DNA from: Carallia brachiata
Taxonomy: Eukaryota > Streptophyta > Magnoliopsida > Malpighiales > Rhizophoraceae
DNA: 64,000 nt
Reading direction: 5' to 3'
Assembly: GCA_021464245.1 (NCBI GenBank)
Contig: JADCRB010000069.1
Span: 3,734,395 to 3,798,394 of the forward strand
This document shows positions 24,831-36,959 of the stretch, piece by piece (within the stretch, counting starts at the first letter, position 1; every line of letters begins with the position of its first letter). The position numbers and the translations under genes are program-made. The notes beneath the pieces were generated by a model. That model made no database searches and was not told the DNA's origin. It saw nothing but the letters and a program-made list of their open reading frames with translations.

Positions 24831-27575
24831 AAGAGGGACTTTAGAGGGGTTCTACAGAAATTTTTAGTTTTTTAAGCAGATAGTCAGAAAATGCCCAGAG
24901 ATTAAGTCATGATTTGTTTTAGGCTGCTATTAACAACAACAACATTGCCCTGCAAAATAAAGTTACTTATTTTTTGATGGGTTTACTTGGTAGGAGCACT
25001 GGAATTCATCTAAACAGGAAGTTGTTTGCTTTTTCAAGTGGGGGATTTTCCTTTCTGTTATTTTTCTCCGATATCCCATAAAAACAGCAATGCTTTCCTT
25101 GTGCATTATGCCAAGCAAATAATAGAAGCTCTCCACTATGATCACTATAACTTTATCTTATACACTAGGACGTGTTCACTGATTACTCACCAAATAAACT
25201 GTGCTTAAGCTAATATGGAAAAAGGGAAATAAAAAGAGCCCAAGCTTTCCAATATGGGAGTTGGTGACTAGGTGGGTTTGCTTGCTCAAAATGAAGACAT
25301 TTAGTCTTGATGTTCTAACCCCATGTAACTGTTGTGTTTTTCGATTCCCGGTGGTTTGGATTAAGACCATGGAGGGTTGTGGAGATCGTTTAGTGTGATG
25401 GATGATGGATCGTTACAAATATGAGAGGAATGAAAGTTATTGTTAAGACCTAAAATAAATTAAATGATATGAGCTATAATATTGTAAAAAAATTCTAATT
25501 TTAAACATTGAGGTGTGTTGCAACTTAAATTCTCAACTGATGGAGTTGTTTCCATTTAAGAAATTTGAAATTAGTTAAAAATAACTACTTTTTCTTTTTA
25601 TTGGGTACATAATTAATTTTTTCTTTATATATATATTTATATATTTATTATTTTTTTAGAACAGCCAAAATAAATATTTGTCAGTATGTCAATTATAGCA
25701 TCTATGCATTATAGTCAGAGTAACTTCTGTTTTTAAATGTCTCGTTCAATCACTCCAATAAATGTAGATTTACCACCGAATATTGTTGAATGTCACGCAT
25801 ATCCAATTGCATTGGAATTTAAAATAATAAAAAAATAAAAATAAGTTTTTGAACATGAAAATAAAATTAAAAAAATCAAGGAAAATAAGATTCTCTCCTC
25901 ATTAATGCAATTAGATTTTTTTTAGAAACAATTAGATCATTAATTAGTAACTGCTGGCATTGATGAAATTAGCGCTCTTTTTTTTTTTAACCCCAATTTC
26001 CGAGGCCGCATGGCTGGTTTATCTAGTAAATGTCTTTTTTTTGTTTTTTTTTTGACCAAAATAGATATTATCTAGTAAATGTCTAGTTTACCACAATTGC
26101 ACCGTTACATAAAGAAGATAATAAATGTTTTTTTTTTTTAGTAATGCTACCTAATTTTGGATAAGTAATAAAAAGTAAAACAATACTTTATCTAATGATA
26201 TTTGAAAGTTGATCTAACTTTTATAAAAAATCAATTATGTAATGACTCATTTTATTTTATTTTTATTTTTAAATTATCTAAATAAAATCACCCTTATTTT
26301 TCTTTTTTTTTAAAAAAAATCAGTTTCTATTTATCGAGATACTTCTTTCTCATGTTCAAAAAATTTTAAGAATACCCCCCTCAAACAGTCATCATCCTTC
26401 TTTAAAGATTTTTTTTTAATTGATTAGAACGTTATATTGCAATCTCTAAATCTTGTGTTAGAATTTTAGTAATTCTATTTTCATTTCGTAATCTTTCTAG
26501 CTTCTCTTGTAACAAAAAGAATTATCTTTATTTTTGTTTTTCATAAATACGCTTTTCTTCTTCTTAATGTCTAGAGATTCTTTTTTTTTTATTTTTTATA
26601 TTTTTTTGTAATCAGGAGGGACGGATATAATCTAATTGACTTAAGAAACAACCATTCTGGGGAGACCAGCTCCCACAATTTCCAATGTTCACATCCTTCA
26701 CGCTGGCCTCCTCATGCGCCACTTTTATGCAATTATTTGGTCGTAAAGAGCAAGTAAATAATGTGCTAGAAGTTATTTGTGTGAATAGTAAACATTCGTT
26801 ATCGCTTAATCAAAAGTCTTAAATTTGAATTTTAAAAATATAGTTATATTAAATAATTATTATGAGACTTTTATCGTCCTTTAGAATCTTATTTAGGTCG
26901 ATTTAAATTATTCAGTCAATAAATTAGATATTGAATATTCTCATATCAAAGAAAAGCAAGCAAATAATGTATGTGGAAGTTTCAATTGAACAAAAAAATA
27001 AAATAAAATAAAATAGGTTCATGTGTAATGGCCTAAACCAACCTGCCCATTGCGTATAGCCTCCCAGATATGGATTGGATTGTCCAAGAAACTAAGTTCA
27101 GAAGCCTATCGTGCAAACAAATGTAACTTCATTGGAGTAGTGGTCTCAAAAGAACCATCAAGTTTTCTTAAATTGACTTATTGGCCCACAGGCCACAGCT
27201 TGTGGGCTGTTCTAAACATTTTACTGGTCCGGTCCCTGAAAAATAGGAACATCGGCTCATATTAGATGGCCCCGTGGTGCTGTTTTGTAGTTTGGTTTTG
27301 CTATACCAGGCGTTGTGCCTCCACGATGGAAACAAAAAAAAATTAAAGATGTCACAGTGTGCATCTAATTAATGTTAAAGATGAGGTATGAAAAATATAT
27401 CAAGCTACCATACGTTTTACTAATATATTTTCAGAACTATATCTTATCGTTTTACCAATTCTTTCTCTTGATATTGTAATTTGTCTAAGTTATTATACGT
27501 AATCTTTTAAGTTTAATAAAATTAAGTTTAAAATAATTAGTTAAAGAGTGGTATCAGAGCTAAATCAGCTCTGAA
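24831..27575. repeat. 3' flank of NPF gene B, first copy of a large segmental duplication
   Basis: Matches 57838-62418 in the same orientation and order: 'gatgggtttacttggtag' (24977/57961), 'tgattactcaccaaataaactgtg' (25179/58138), 'aatatgagaggaatgaaagttat' (25418/58607), 'caattagattttttttagaaacaattag' (25909/59525), 'gtaatggcc' with 'gcaaacaaa' (27026/61456) and 'aagatgaggta' (27377/62228). It contains an insertion-like stretch at about 26775-26950, flanked by similar 'agcaagtaaataatgt' and 'agcaagcaaataatgt', absent from the second copy. No coding sequence. Confidence 0.8.
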
Positions 27576-29674
27576 TTAACATTTATATCTATACCATTTA
27601 GCACATACAAGAAAGTATGCAAAGTTCAGAATCCCCAACCCAGCAATCATGAAATAGAAGTAATCCAACCTCCCCTTGTTAAGATCCTCAGCTAACCAAT
27701 CTCCAGTTTTGGTTCTTAAAGTGGTTTCATGAACCAAAGTGACAAGGAAGCTACTGAGGTAACTGGCCAGTGCATAGGCAACAAAGAAGAATGACTGAGC
27801 AATACTCCTCATGTTTTCAGGGAACTGCTTGTAAAAGAACTCAACTTGTGCAACATAACTGAATCCCTCGGATAGTCCGGCAATTGCAAGTTGAGGCACT
27901 AGCCACAGACCAGACATTGATGAGATGGTGCCACCTTTGGGTGCAATTCCTAGTGTTGGCCTATTCAAAGCAAGCTGTCTCCTGCGCTCCTCAACTAACC
28001 CGGAAACGAGCATGCAGAGAATTGAAAGGATCATTCCTACCCCAATTCTTTGGAGAAGTGTGATTCCACCAACTTTGCCAGTGATTCTTTCGAGATATGG
28101 GACCACGATTCGGTCGTAGACAGGAATCCAAATGGTAAGGGTTATTATAATGAAGATTGTATATGTTGCTGCAGGCACCTGGAAGTTTGAAGTGCCTAGA
28201 TGTCTGTCTGATTGAAGAGCTTGTAAAACTGCATAAGTCTGTTCTTGGATTATTGGGACAGAGCAGATTATGCAGGCGGCCCATATGGGAATTGTTCTCA
28301 TTATACATTTCACTTCTTCAACTTGTTGGATACTGCAAAGCTTCCACGGGTTGGCAGCTGAACCATCCAAGTTGATTTCATCGTCGTCTGTAATGATTGC
28401 GGACTTGTCAAGGAACCTGCCGGGTTTTATGATCAGTAAGTACAAACATACATTGCTCATCGTTCAGTGAATGGAAGTAACGAAGTTTGTTCTCACCTGA
28501 ATTGATCAGTATGAAGAAGCTTGGAGTTGACAAATTTGGCAGGAAAATGGTTGAAAAGAGAAACATCAGAAATTTCTGGCAGCGCTAGCCGTCGCTTCTT
28601 TATTGCAGCAACGAGCACTTGTGCCACGCTAGTTAAGGGGCTTCCTTGAGGCTTCACTATAACATAAATTCTTGTTCCCAAAAAGAATAATGCGCATGAA
28701 ATGAACATTAGAAATGCAGGGATTGCCAGCCCGATAGCCCAGCTAACTTCAGATTGCACATAGACAATACCAGTTGTCGTTACCACAGCCGAAAAAGTGT
28801 AGGTGAAAAAGTACCAATTGAAGAAGCTACTGATACCCCTCTTGCCCGCTTCGGTATGGGAATTGAATTGGTCAGCTCCAAAAGCCAGGTTGCAAGGCCT
28901 GATGCCAGCAGCTCCAATTACCAAGAAAACAAATGCACTTGTCAGGAAAACTAGTTGCCCTGCTGTTGGCCTGATGCAGATGCTGCTTTCATTTGCTCCA
29001 CATTTTGGAGGGTGCAGGCTGGAGATTGCTGCTGTTAGCGTTAATGTTGTCATCCCCTAACAGCAAAGCAATAAGAATTAAATACAAGCAAAAGAAGGTA
29101 ACATTCTATGTCACCAACAGGAGTAATGTAAAAGATAATTGTACCAAGAAGGAGGCTATAGATGCATAAGCCAAGGAATTGTAACGACCAATATAAGCAT
29201 CAGAAAGAAAGGCTCCAATCAAAGTCGCCAAGTTGGCCGTGCCATTGAAGATGTTAATGAATTTGACGGCTGCCAAGCTCTTCATGTTGAAAACAGTTGT
29301 CAAATAGACCACAAGGTTTGTGACAGAGCCAACAGTGCCAAGCTTCTCAAAGGTCTCATTTCCTGCATTAAGAAGAAAATGCTATTACTGTACATTTATG
29401 CTTTGAATAAAAAATATATATATATATTACGGGGTTTGAGTCAGCTAAAAATGCAAGCCTTTGGCCATCCAGCACTAGTTCTGGTGGTGCCTTTCTTTCT
29501 TGCTAGGCTAGCAGATAGTCGCAAGTATGAGCTGCAATCATTTTTTTCCCTCCTAAAAAGCAAAAAAATTGAGAATGACATACCAAGGATGAAGGGCATG
29601 GCTTTAATTCCTCTATAGTTGATAACTGGTTCATCATCATTTTCATCAGTCTTCTCCACATTGTTGTTCTCCAT
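27576..29674 (-). CDS. NPF2 / NAXT-type NRT1/PTR family transporter B, four exons, 569 aa
   Basis: Proton-coupled or channel-like membrane transporter of the NRT1/PTR (NPF) family, closest by my reading to subfamily 2, whose Arabidopsis members include nitrate excretion transporters. Exons 29674-29584, 29362-29145, 29056-28497 and 28416-27576 (91+218+560+841 nt) join in frame with GT-AG borders to a 569-residue protein, the normal family length with 12 predicted membrane segments. Visible motifs: ETFEK (ExxEK, TM1, residues 33-37), family signature [13 protein letters not shown] in exon 3, [23 protein letters not shown] at the start of exon 4, [13 protein letters not shown], and [16 protein letters not shown] before the last helix. 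No stop or splice defect is visible. It lies between pseudogenes A and C on the same strand. About 94% identical in the comparable region to the copy at 62419-64000 (26 differences in about 466 residues, counted by hand). Substrate cannot be told from sequence. Confidence 0.95.
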
Positions 29675-29728
29675 GACTCTAAGGTTAATTTTTTCTTCTC
29701 TCTATCCTCTATGTATGTAACACGGTTG

Positions 29729-29737
29729 TATTTTTAT
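29729..29737 (-). promoter_or_regulatory. Possible TATA box of NPF gene B
   Basis: ATAAAAATA on the minus strand about 55-60 bp upstream of the start codon, preceding a CT-rich leader. Position is plausible; no other support. Confidence 0.3.
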
Positions 29738-29749
29738 GCACGAAAGGAT

Positions 29750-32700
29750 TTATGAAGGTAGAGAGTCTTCTCCAGTTTCATTGGATGAAGTCATGTAGAC
29801 AACAAAGCTAATATTTTAAGAAAAAAGTTTACGGGCATATAATATGAAATAGTTATATTATAATAATTAATATATTATATTGTATGTAATTGTAATGATA
29901 AAATATGTAATGAAAAAATATAATTATTTTTTTATTTATATTTTATCATCGCAGTTGTAAAAAATATACTAATTATTATAATATAATTATAATATAACAT
30001 TTTTTTATATGCTCACGCAGTAGAACCCCAATTTTTTATCCTGCTGACAGCTTGTAGAGGAAGAAAATTAATGCACTAAAGTCAAGATTCTTTCTGTTTA
30101 ATATTTCCCAAGTGCGAAAATTAAGGAATTTTCGAATTTGAATTATAGATTAACTCAACTCAATATCAAATGTTAAGAACAGAAAAAATTTATGTGTGAC
30201 TTGGTTAAAATTAAAAAATAATAAAATAAATTTAAAAACATTTAAGATTAGGAAAAAGTTATGTAAATACGTAATTATAGATAAAAAAAGTTGATAAATA
30301 AAAATTTAAATCGTTATATCTTAAAAAATATATTAAATTTTTTAAAAAATAAATTACAAATTTTTTATATGTTGTAAACTGCGCCCTTAAAATTAAATCA
30401 CTCTAACTAATTGTGCCTCTATTTTATATAGGAAAAAGGTAGGTTACACATTTATAATAATAAAGTTAGTATACGCAATTTAAACTGTAGTATGATAAAA
30501 GATATATTAAATTAAAAAAAAAAATAAATCATTTAATTAAATTCGGATCTTACATATGATTCATTAAACGCGTGCATATTCTTATTCTTTTAGGTTTGAC
30601 ATGCCTTTCAGCCCACGTACACAGCTTGCTTGTCAGTGTCACAGGCCTACACCCGACGTCAGGTTTGGTTGCCTGCTTACTTCCTAGGCAGAGGAACTCA
30701 GCAACTTGTAGTTTTATTTTATTCTTTTTAATAGCAAGAGCATCTTGTAGTTACTTAGCGTGTAGGTTCAAAGGTTGAGGTTCTAGGTACTGAGTAATAA
30801 TTGGGCAAAATTTATAAATGTGCACTGCTGGATGAGGCCAACTAAAGGACGGAAGTTTCTTCGAGAACTGATCATTGACCTGCAAATTCAAATGAGAACG
30901 GACCAGCGGAAAATGGGCAGGGGAAAATGCAAATCGTAGTTTAATAACTATGCATATATTATTCATTTAAAACGAAGACTAAACAACTCTTTGTTAAGCA
31001 GCATTGTCTAATACGTTGAGATTCTCGTATCAACGAACCTCTGAGAACTATTTATTAAATAGCAGCTGAGAAACTCAAGTTGTAATTTAAGAATCATTTG
31101 AAGTGTTAGTTCAGTGATAAATAAGTATACATTTCACACTTGCGACTCGAGTTTTAGTCTTTGTATTTTTGTTTTTTTCTTGACAAATAGTTGAGTGACT
31201 GTTAAAGTGGTTGAAGATTATAGTATAATAATGAGTTGAAAGTTCGGTAATTACCGTAGTCTTTTATTGCAGATACACGCTCAATTTTACTAGTATTTAA
31301 GTAATAAGTCTGTTCATTTAAAAGTAATTGAACGAGACATTGCAAATGGAAGTTATTCTGTCTCAATCCATAGTTTTGATAACTAATATATAGTTAATGA
31401 ATATTTTTTTATGTTAAAAAAAGTTGTAATTTAAAACAACAGAGCATAGGATGTTGGGACGCACCATGTGGCAATTATTGAATTGAATATAGAGATAAAT
31501 AATAAATTTAGAAGGACGGATTTACAACGTAGCGCAGGATTCCTCAATAAAAATCCTTATTTTTTGCGAAAGGTCTTGCTGTCAGCCAGTTCCGTCCAAA
31601 GCATAGAAGTCGGAAGGCAAGAGCTGGGATCAACAAACTATCTGATCTATGAAAGAAAAAAAAAAAAATAGTAACGGTTATCACATCAAATTTTTAAGAA
31701 AATCTAGGCCCATAACTTTTTTTTTTTTTGTTTATGAGGATGAGAGATTAGAAAGTGAGACAAACCATTAATATTCTAACATAAAATTAACAGAATTTAA
31801 CCAAATATCTCAACTAGTTGTATTATAAATATTATATTTTCACTCTTTTATGACCCTAGACTCATTACTTTTTTTTTGTGTTAAATTCCAGCATTCAGAA
31901 ATCACGTTACTCCTGACTAATTTGGTTCGACTTAATAAGGATTCACTAGAAGGTAAAATTCTTTTAACACTTATTTTTTTCATACACAATGTTTAAACTT
32001 GAAACTTTATTTAAGAAAAACTGAGTTCCAGTCACTCAAACCAATAGGCGTTGGTTCTAGACTTATTACTTGCAAACTTACAGTGTGGCGTTGTTTCAAT
32101 TAATGCTTTAATTTTAAAGTCTGTTTAGTTTACTTATTCAATATTATTGTTACTGATTATTACTATTAATTACTGATTACTGATTATTATTACCTATTAT
32201 TCATTGCTAAAAAAATTAATGAAGTATTTTATTAACTTATTATTACAGTTAAATAATTAAATAACTAATTTAGATATTTAATTTATACTAATGTACCATA
32301 TTAATAAAATTATTTTTATGTTTTATAATTTTTATCTTAAGAATAAATATTCTATAAATAATATTGAAAATTTGCTTACTTAATTTTTATTTTTTTCAAA
32401 AAAATTATTAAAATTTATTATATAGTAAAAAAATATAATATTTAAAATAATTTTTTACGTGTAAATATTAATAAAAAATAGAAGTGAAAAAAATAATATT
32501 TAAAAATTATTGAAAATTGAAAATGTTGTATTTATATAAATATTGATGAAGTTGAATAATAAATAACAAATCATATTTAAGTGATAAGTAAAAAAATAAT
32601 GACATTGTATAAATATTCTTAAAGAGTAATTTAATTTAGAAAAATTATTATTAATATTAAAAACTAAAAAGCAATGTAAAAAAAGTAAAAAGTAACCTTG

Positions 32701-33556
32701 AGTTATTTTTCAATTAGTTACTCTAAGATATCATATAAAAAAATAAGTAGAATCAAATAATAGTATAATTTCTTATTTTTTAAAAATAAAAGACAAATAT
32801 ACCTATAAAAAAGATAACCCAAATATCTTCTAATTTTAAGGATCCGTAGGGTGGGCCTTCAACTTGCGTTTCTGAAGGCCGACCCATAAGCAAGTAGGTA
32901 GCGGCACCGAAAACTTCCGTTAGCAATGGCCCTAGCTTTTAATGGTGAAGAAAATAGTGGTGGATTCTGGCCCATTCTTTGCCAAGAGACGATTGAACCA
33001 TTTTTGCTCTATAAAAATGTTGCAAAACAATGTAAACCAAAAAAAAAACAGTTGCAAAACACAAGATCAAGACCAAAAAAATGTTGCAAAACATGAGCTC
33101 TAGGCCTAACAATACGAAGCACTGAAAAGCCTAGGCCTCCCACTAGCAGTAAAGGGCTAACGGGCTTATGAATTATGGCGGCATGAAACTGTTCTTTTTG
33201 ACAGGCAAGCCTACAAGCAAACAGGAAGCCCAAAGGGTGGCAATCAACGGAATTATTCAGCTGTCAAATGGTTAGTTAAGGAGAGCATGAAGGAATTGAA
33301 GCAGTACTTGGGCATTATTATTATAATAATGTTCTAATTCATTAGGCCCATTAAGAGTTGCAAGTATCTTTGCAAAACTAAACATTGGCTGGCTGGCTGG
33401 AGAAACATATTTGTAGATTTTACCATTTTTTTTTCTTTTTTATTGCAGATAAAGCTTCTAATTTTTATCTTGTAGAGCAGCAGCTTTTGCTTTAATCCAG
33501 TTTGTGAATTGTAAATGCTTGAGTGAGTATTGCTTGAGTCTAGTCAAGGTTATCTG
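29750..33556. other. Intergenic, strongly AT-rich, no gene recognised
   Basis: Upstream of NPF gene B and downstream of pseudogene C. Contains long A/T stretches (29800-30560, 32100-32830). About 31100-31390 may hold repeat-derived sequence. A local palindromic AT segment ('tatataataattaatatatta') lies near 29850-29880. No supported reading frame. Confidence 0.5.
32115..32770. repeat. Possible diverged relative of the MITE at 40373-41303
   Basis: Starts 'gtctgtttagtttacttattcaatattattgttactgatt', similar to the left end of the 40373 element ('ttgtttggtttatttgtttaatgttgttgttacta'), including the same tandem 'ttactgatt' motif. It contains 'aaaagtaaccttga', as the other has 'aaaagtaacctta' near its right end. 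The right terminus is not clear, so the boundaries are estimates. Confidence 0.35.
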
Positions 33557-34618
33557 CTACACTGGATGCTTCTCTGGTTCCTCTGTCTTCATTGTCATCT
33601 CCACCTTGCTATCAGCAACACCTTTGTACTTGTAACAACTTGCACATGCAAGAAAATATGCAAAGTTGACGAACCCGAAGCCACCTATCATATAACAGAA
33701 GTAGCCCAATCCTCCCTTGTTAAGATCTTCTGGTAACCAATCTCCAGCTTTAGTTCTTGATGTGGTTTGGTGAACTATAGATACCAGGAATCCACTTGAA
33801 CAATGGGCAAGTGCAAAAGGAACAGAGATGCTTGACTGAGCAAGACTCCTCATGTTTTCCGGGAACTGCTTGTAGAACAGCTCAACAGTTGCTACCAAGC
33901 AGAACCCTTCAGACAGTCCCGCAAGTGCAAATGGTCTGGTTATCATAATGAAGATTGTGTATGTTACTGCAGGTGCCTGAAAGTTACTGGAACCAAGGCG
34001 TCTGTCTGATTGAAGTGCTTGAAAGATTGCATAATTCTGTTGCTGGTTCAATGCTACACTGTACATTATGATTGATGACCATATGGGAAGTGTTCTCACA
34101 ATGCACTTGACTTCTTCTACTTGTTGAATGCTGCTAAGTTTCCATGGGTCGGCCGCTGAGCCATCCAAGCTTATCATGTCTTCAGCAGTAACGATTGCAG
34201 CCTTGTCAAGAAACCCGGAGATGTCGTGATCATTGGATATTTGGTGAATTGCGTTGTTAATGATAGATAATATTAAGCAAATGTCTCAAAGGTGATGGTT
34301 CTAACCTGAATTGATCAGTGTGGGGAAGCCTGGAGTTGATTGATAAAGCAGGAAAAAAATTGAAAAGGGAAAATGCAGGATTTTCAGGTAGCTTTAGTCC
34401 TCTCTTCTTTCTAGCTGCAACGATAACTCGTGCCACGCTAGTTAAGGGGCTTCCTTGAGGTTTTACAATAACATATAGTTTTGTCCCTAAAAAGAACAAA
34501 GCACATGCAAGGAACATTAGAAGTGCAGGAATGGCGAAACTAATAGCCCAGCTGACATTAGACTGCAGATAGACAATTCCAGTCACGGACACCATCACCG
34601 AGAATGTGTAGGTAAAGT
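33557..34618 (-). pseudogene. NPF2 transporter pseudogene C, 5' half replaced by cluster repeat
   Basis: Retains the end of exon 3 from FTYTFSVMVSVTGIVYL through LPHTDQF (to about 34307) and exon 4 to the stop at 33557. Exons 1 and 2 and most of exon 3 are absent: NPF homology ends abruptly near 34618 and continues into sequence of the repeated block. Exon 4 has an in-frame deletion of about 79 residues, joining IFIMIT to ALAGLSEGF and removing several membrane helices. The acceptor before FLDKAAIV reads CGG instead of CAG, so splicing would fail. The C-terminus (EEPEKHPV) is longer than in gene B and resembles that of pseudogene A. The transporter is non-functional despite long open stretches. 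Confidence 0.9.
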
Positions 34619-35462
34619 AATAAAAGGGAATTCCATCCCTGAGATTTAACCGAAGTGGTCTTTTGCTTGTGGACATGACTTTAGAGCTGAAGGCTGTAGA
34701 TGGGCAAGGATAATTCCTTGCACAACCAATCAATGTTTTCTCTGCAAACAATAATAGGTATACAATGCTAATATGTTTTGTTTCTAACACAACCTTCAAA
34801 CATGCGTGTCAAATTTCTTCACTAACATATCTTTCATGCAGACCCTTCCTTTCGAAATGTTCACATTATCACGCACCCATCATCATTTAACTTTTTTCCT
34901 TTTTTGCTTTATCGGTGTAGTTTGATTCAGTTGGTTACTTTCGCAATTGAACTTTTTGGAGCAGCTACATTTATTGAAAGTTTTGTGCAGTTATTTTCCC
35001 ATGGTGATTGGCTACACATTATTCCTGCATGAGCCTTCGCTACAAAGCATTGTGTCTTAGAAGTTTTTATTCTTGATGTTGTAGAAAATTTGGTCATCTC
35101 TTATTCATTATTTATAGGAAAATCCAAGTGATTACTGAGGTGAGATGAAACACCATTTCCCCTCTCAACATCTTAATTGAGTGCAGGGAGATTCCAAGAG
35201 CCCGTCAACTTAAGGTGACAACCTTTGCTTTGGCATTGTTGCTTATGGTCTAGCATATCAAATTGGTAAAGTTCTTGCATAGGACCATACAACTAATCCG
35301 CTTAAGGCTCATCTGTACCATTAAGCTCTAAATCAGCACCCTATCAATTTTCTTCCATGAGCTTATAAAGATATATATAGTCTTCCTTAGGAAAAATGAC
35401 TCGTTCAAAAGCAAAATTGGGTCCTAGACGTGGATAGCGGTGCCCCTTCTCATAAAGATACT
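34619..35462 (+). repeat. Fragment of the repeated block (matches 15275-16190 and 50225-51170)
   Basis: From 'ggaattccatccctgagattta' to 'gtcctagacgtggatagcgg' this follows the unit 1 and unit 4 middle block closely, without promoter or leader. It is fused directly to NPF pseudogene C at its left end and abuts the upstream flank of unit 2 at its right end. Confidence 0.8.
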
Positions 35463-35489
35463 TCCTTAAGATAATGGCGATTTAATTTT

Positions 35490-36060
35490 TTTTCCCCCCT
35501 AAAAACTAGGGGTTAGATTAAAGTTCTGTTTAAATAAATTGATCAATAGAATTTCCTATGAGGGGTTCCACTGTCCATTGGTTATTAGACCTTTTTCATT
35601 TTACCGGTGCTTGTTTTGCAATTATTCTAAAATGGGTCTTGCTGACTAGTTACATAATATAAATATAGGGTAACAGTCAATGTGCAAATGTGATAAAATG
35701 ATGTCATAATTTGGTTTATGTGATAATTTGATCTAATGATTGAAACTAGGTTCAATTTACCCTACTTTTTGTATAATTCCATTGTCTTGTTGAAGGGAGG
35801 TTTATAAGATGGTGGAGTTTAACGAAAATAGGGCGCTTTTTATTTTTTTTTTAAGAGGAGAAATTCTGAAGTTAAGAATTTGGTATAGATAACAAGTTAA
35901 GCATAGTATTTTGATTAGAATATTTTAAATCTAACAACTAAAATTCATTAAATGAAAAAGTTTTTAATTTTCATACCATAGTTTTGCCCATTTTCCCTTT
36001 TTTTTTTTTTTTTTTTCCTTTTAGGAAGATAGTTTTGCCCATCCTTAATTGGAAGGACAA
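35490..36060 (+). repeat. Upstream flank of unit 2, duplicate of 7310-8060
   Basis: Shares 'agaatttcctatgag', 'aaaatgggtcttgc', 'gtaacagtcaatg' and 'aatttggtttatgtgataatttgatct' with unit 1. It contains a T homopolymer at about 36000-36016. No coding sequence. Confidence 0.75.
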
Positions 36061-36085
36061 AAAATCCTCAGCAACGGGGGATTTA

Positions 36086-36103
36086 GTCATAACGTCTATA
36101 AAT
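36086..36103 (+). promoter_or_regulatory. Core promoter of unit 2, palindrome decayed
   Basis: AGTCATAACGTCT followed by TATAAAT: the arms of the palindrome seen in units 1, 3 and 4 have each taken substitutions (agccgt to agtcat, acggct to acgtct), while the TATA box is kept. Confidence 0.5.
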
Positions 36104-36214
36104 CCGCATTAAACGGACGGTTCACAAAACAAAGGAGCCGTTGATTCTCGCTGTTCCTATTTCGCACACAATTTAAGAGAGAGATCAAAGTCTCCGCCTT
36201 CTCTGCTTCTGCAT

Positions 36215-36540
36215 CTAGTCAACCCGCTCCTGCTCCTTCTCCTCCTCTTCTTCTTCTTCTTCTTCTTCTTCTGGGTTTGCTTCTCCTCCTTCTGGGTTAT
36301 TTCTTTTGGGCTTTCTTCTTTTTCTTCTGGGTTTTCTCCTTTTATCCTCTTCCTCCTTCTTGGTTATTTTCTTTTGGGTGTTCTTCTATTTCCTTGAATT
36401 TCAAGAAAAAAGAAAAATTGGGTTTTGAGGTTCAGAAATTGGGATTTCAAGCTTAAAAAGACCCAAAAGAGTAGCTTGGGGATTTCTTCTGTCCAAATTT
36501 CTCTCTTTTTATTTTTCCTTAATTTGCGTTTGTTTTTTCA
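36215..36540 (+). repeat. TTC-rich leader of unit 2
   Basis: CT/TTC-rich tract (36230-36390) then the conserved tail 'aatttcaagaaaaaag' to 'gacccaaaagag' (36398-36475). Same organisation as 8270-8575. Confidence 0.65.
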
Positions 36541-36959
36541 ATTATTTAAGGGTTTTTATTTGTTCCCTTTTCTTAATTTCTATCTTTCTCTTGGTATTTT
36601 TTGGTCTCTTTTTTGTTCTTATTCTTTCTTAAAATCTAAGTTTGTTATAATTTTTTTTCAAGAAGTGAAAACAATTTGATATCAAGAGAATCATAATTCA
36701 AAGGAGGGAGTGTTGTATTATTTAGTGTTGGATAAGTTATTTTCTTGGTGTGGATCGAAATAGGCCCCTTTACCATTTTACTTAGGTTTTTTCCATAGAA
36801 AGTTTGTTGATTTTTCTACTTATAGAGTCACATGATAAATCATGAAATCTTTATTATATTGTGATCACAGTTGTACCTAATATGTTCTTTTCTAACTATA
36901 AATTTATCCTTTTTTGTCAAGTATATAAATACAGACATGTCTGTCTTCTTTCCTTTTCG

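Noticed and set aside
34257..34799. 180-residue minus-strand frame as a novel transporter gene
   Set aside because: The first third is antisense repeat sequence brought in at a rearrangement breakpoint; the rest is the truncated exon 3 of pseudogene C.
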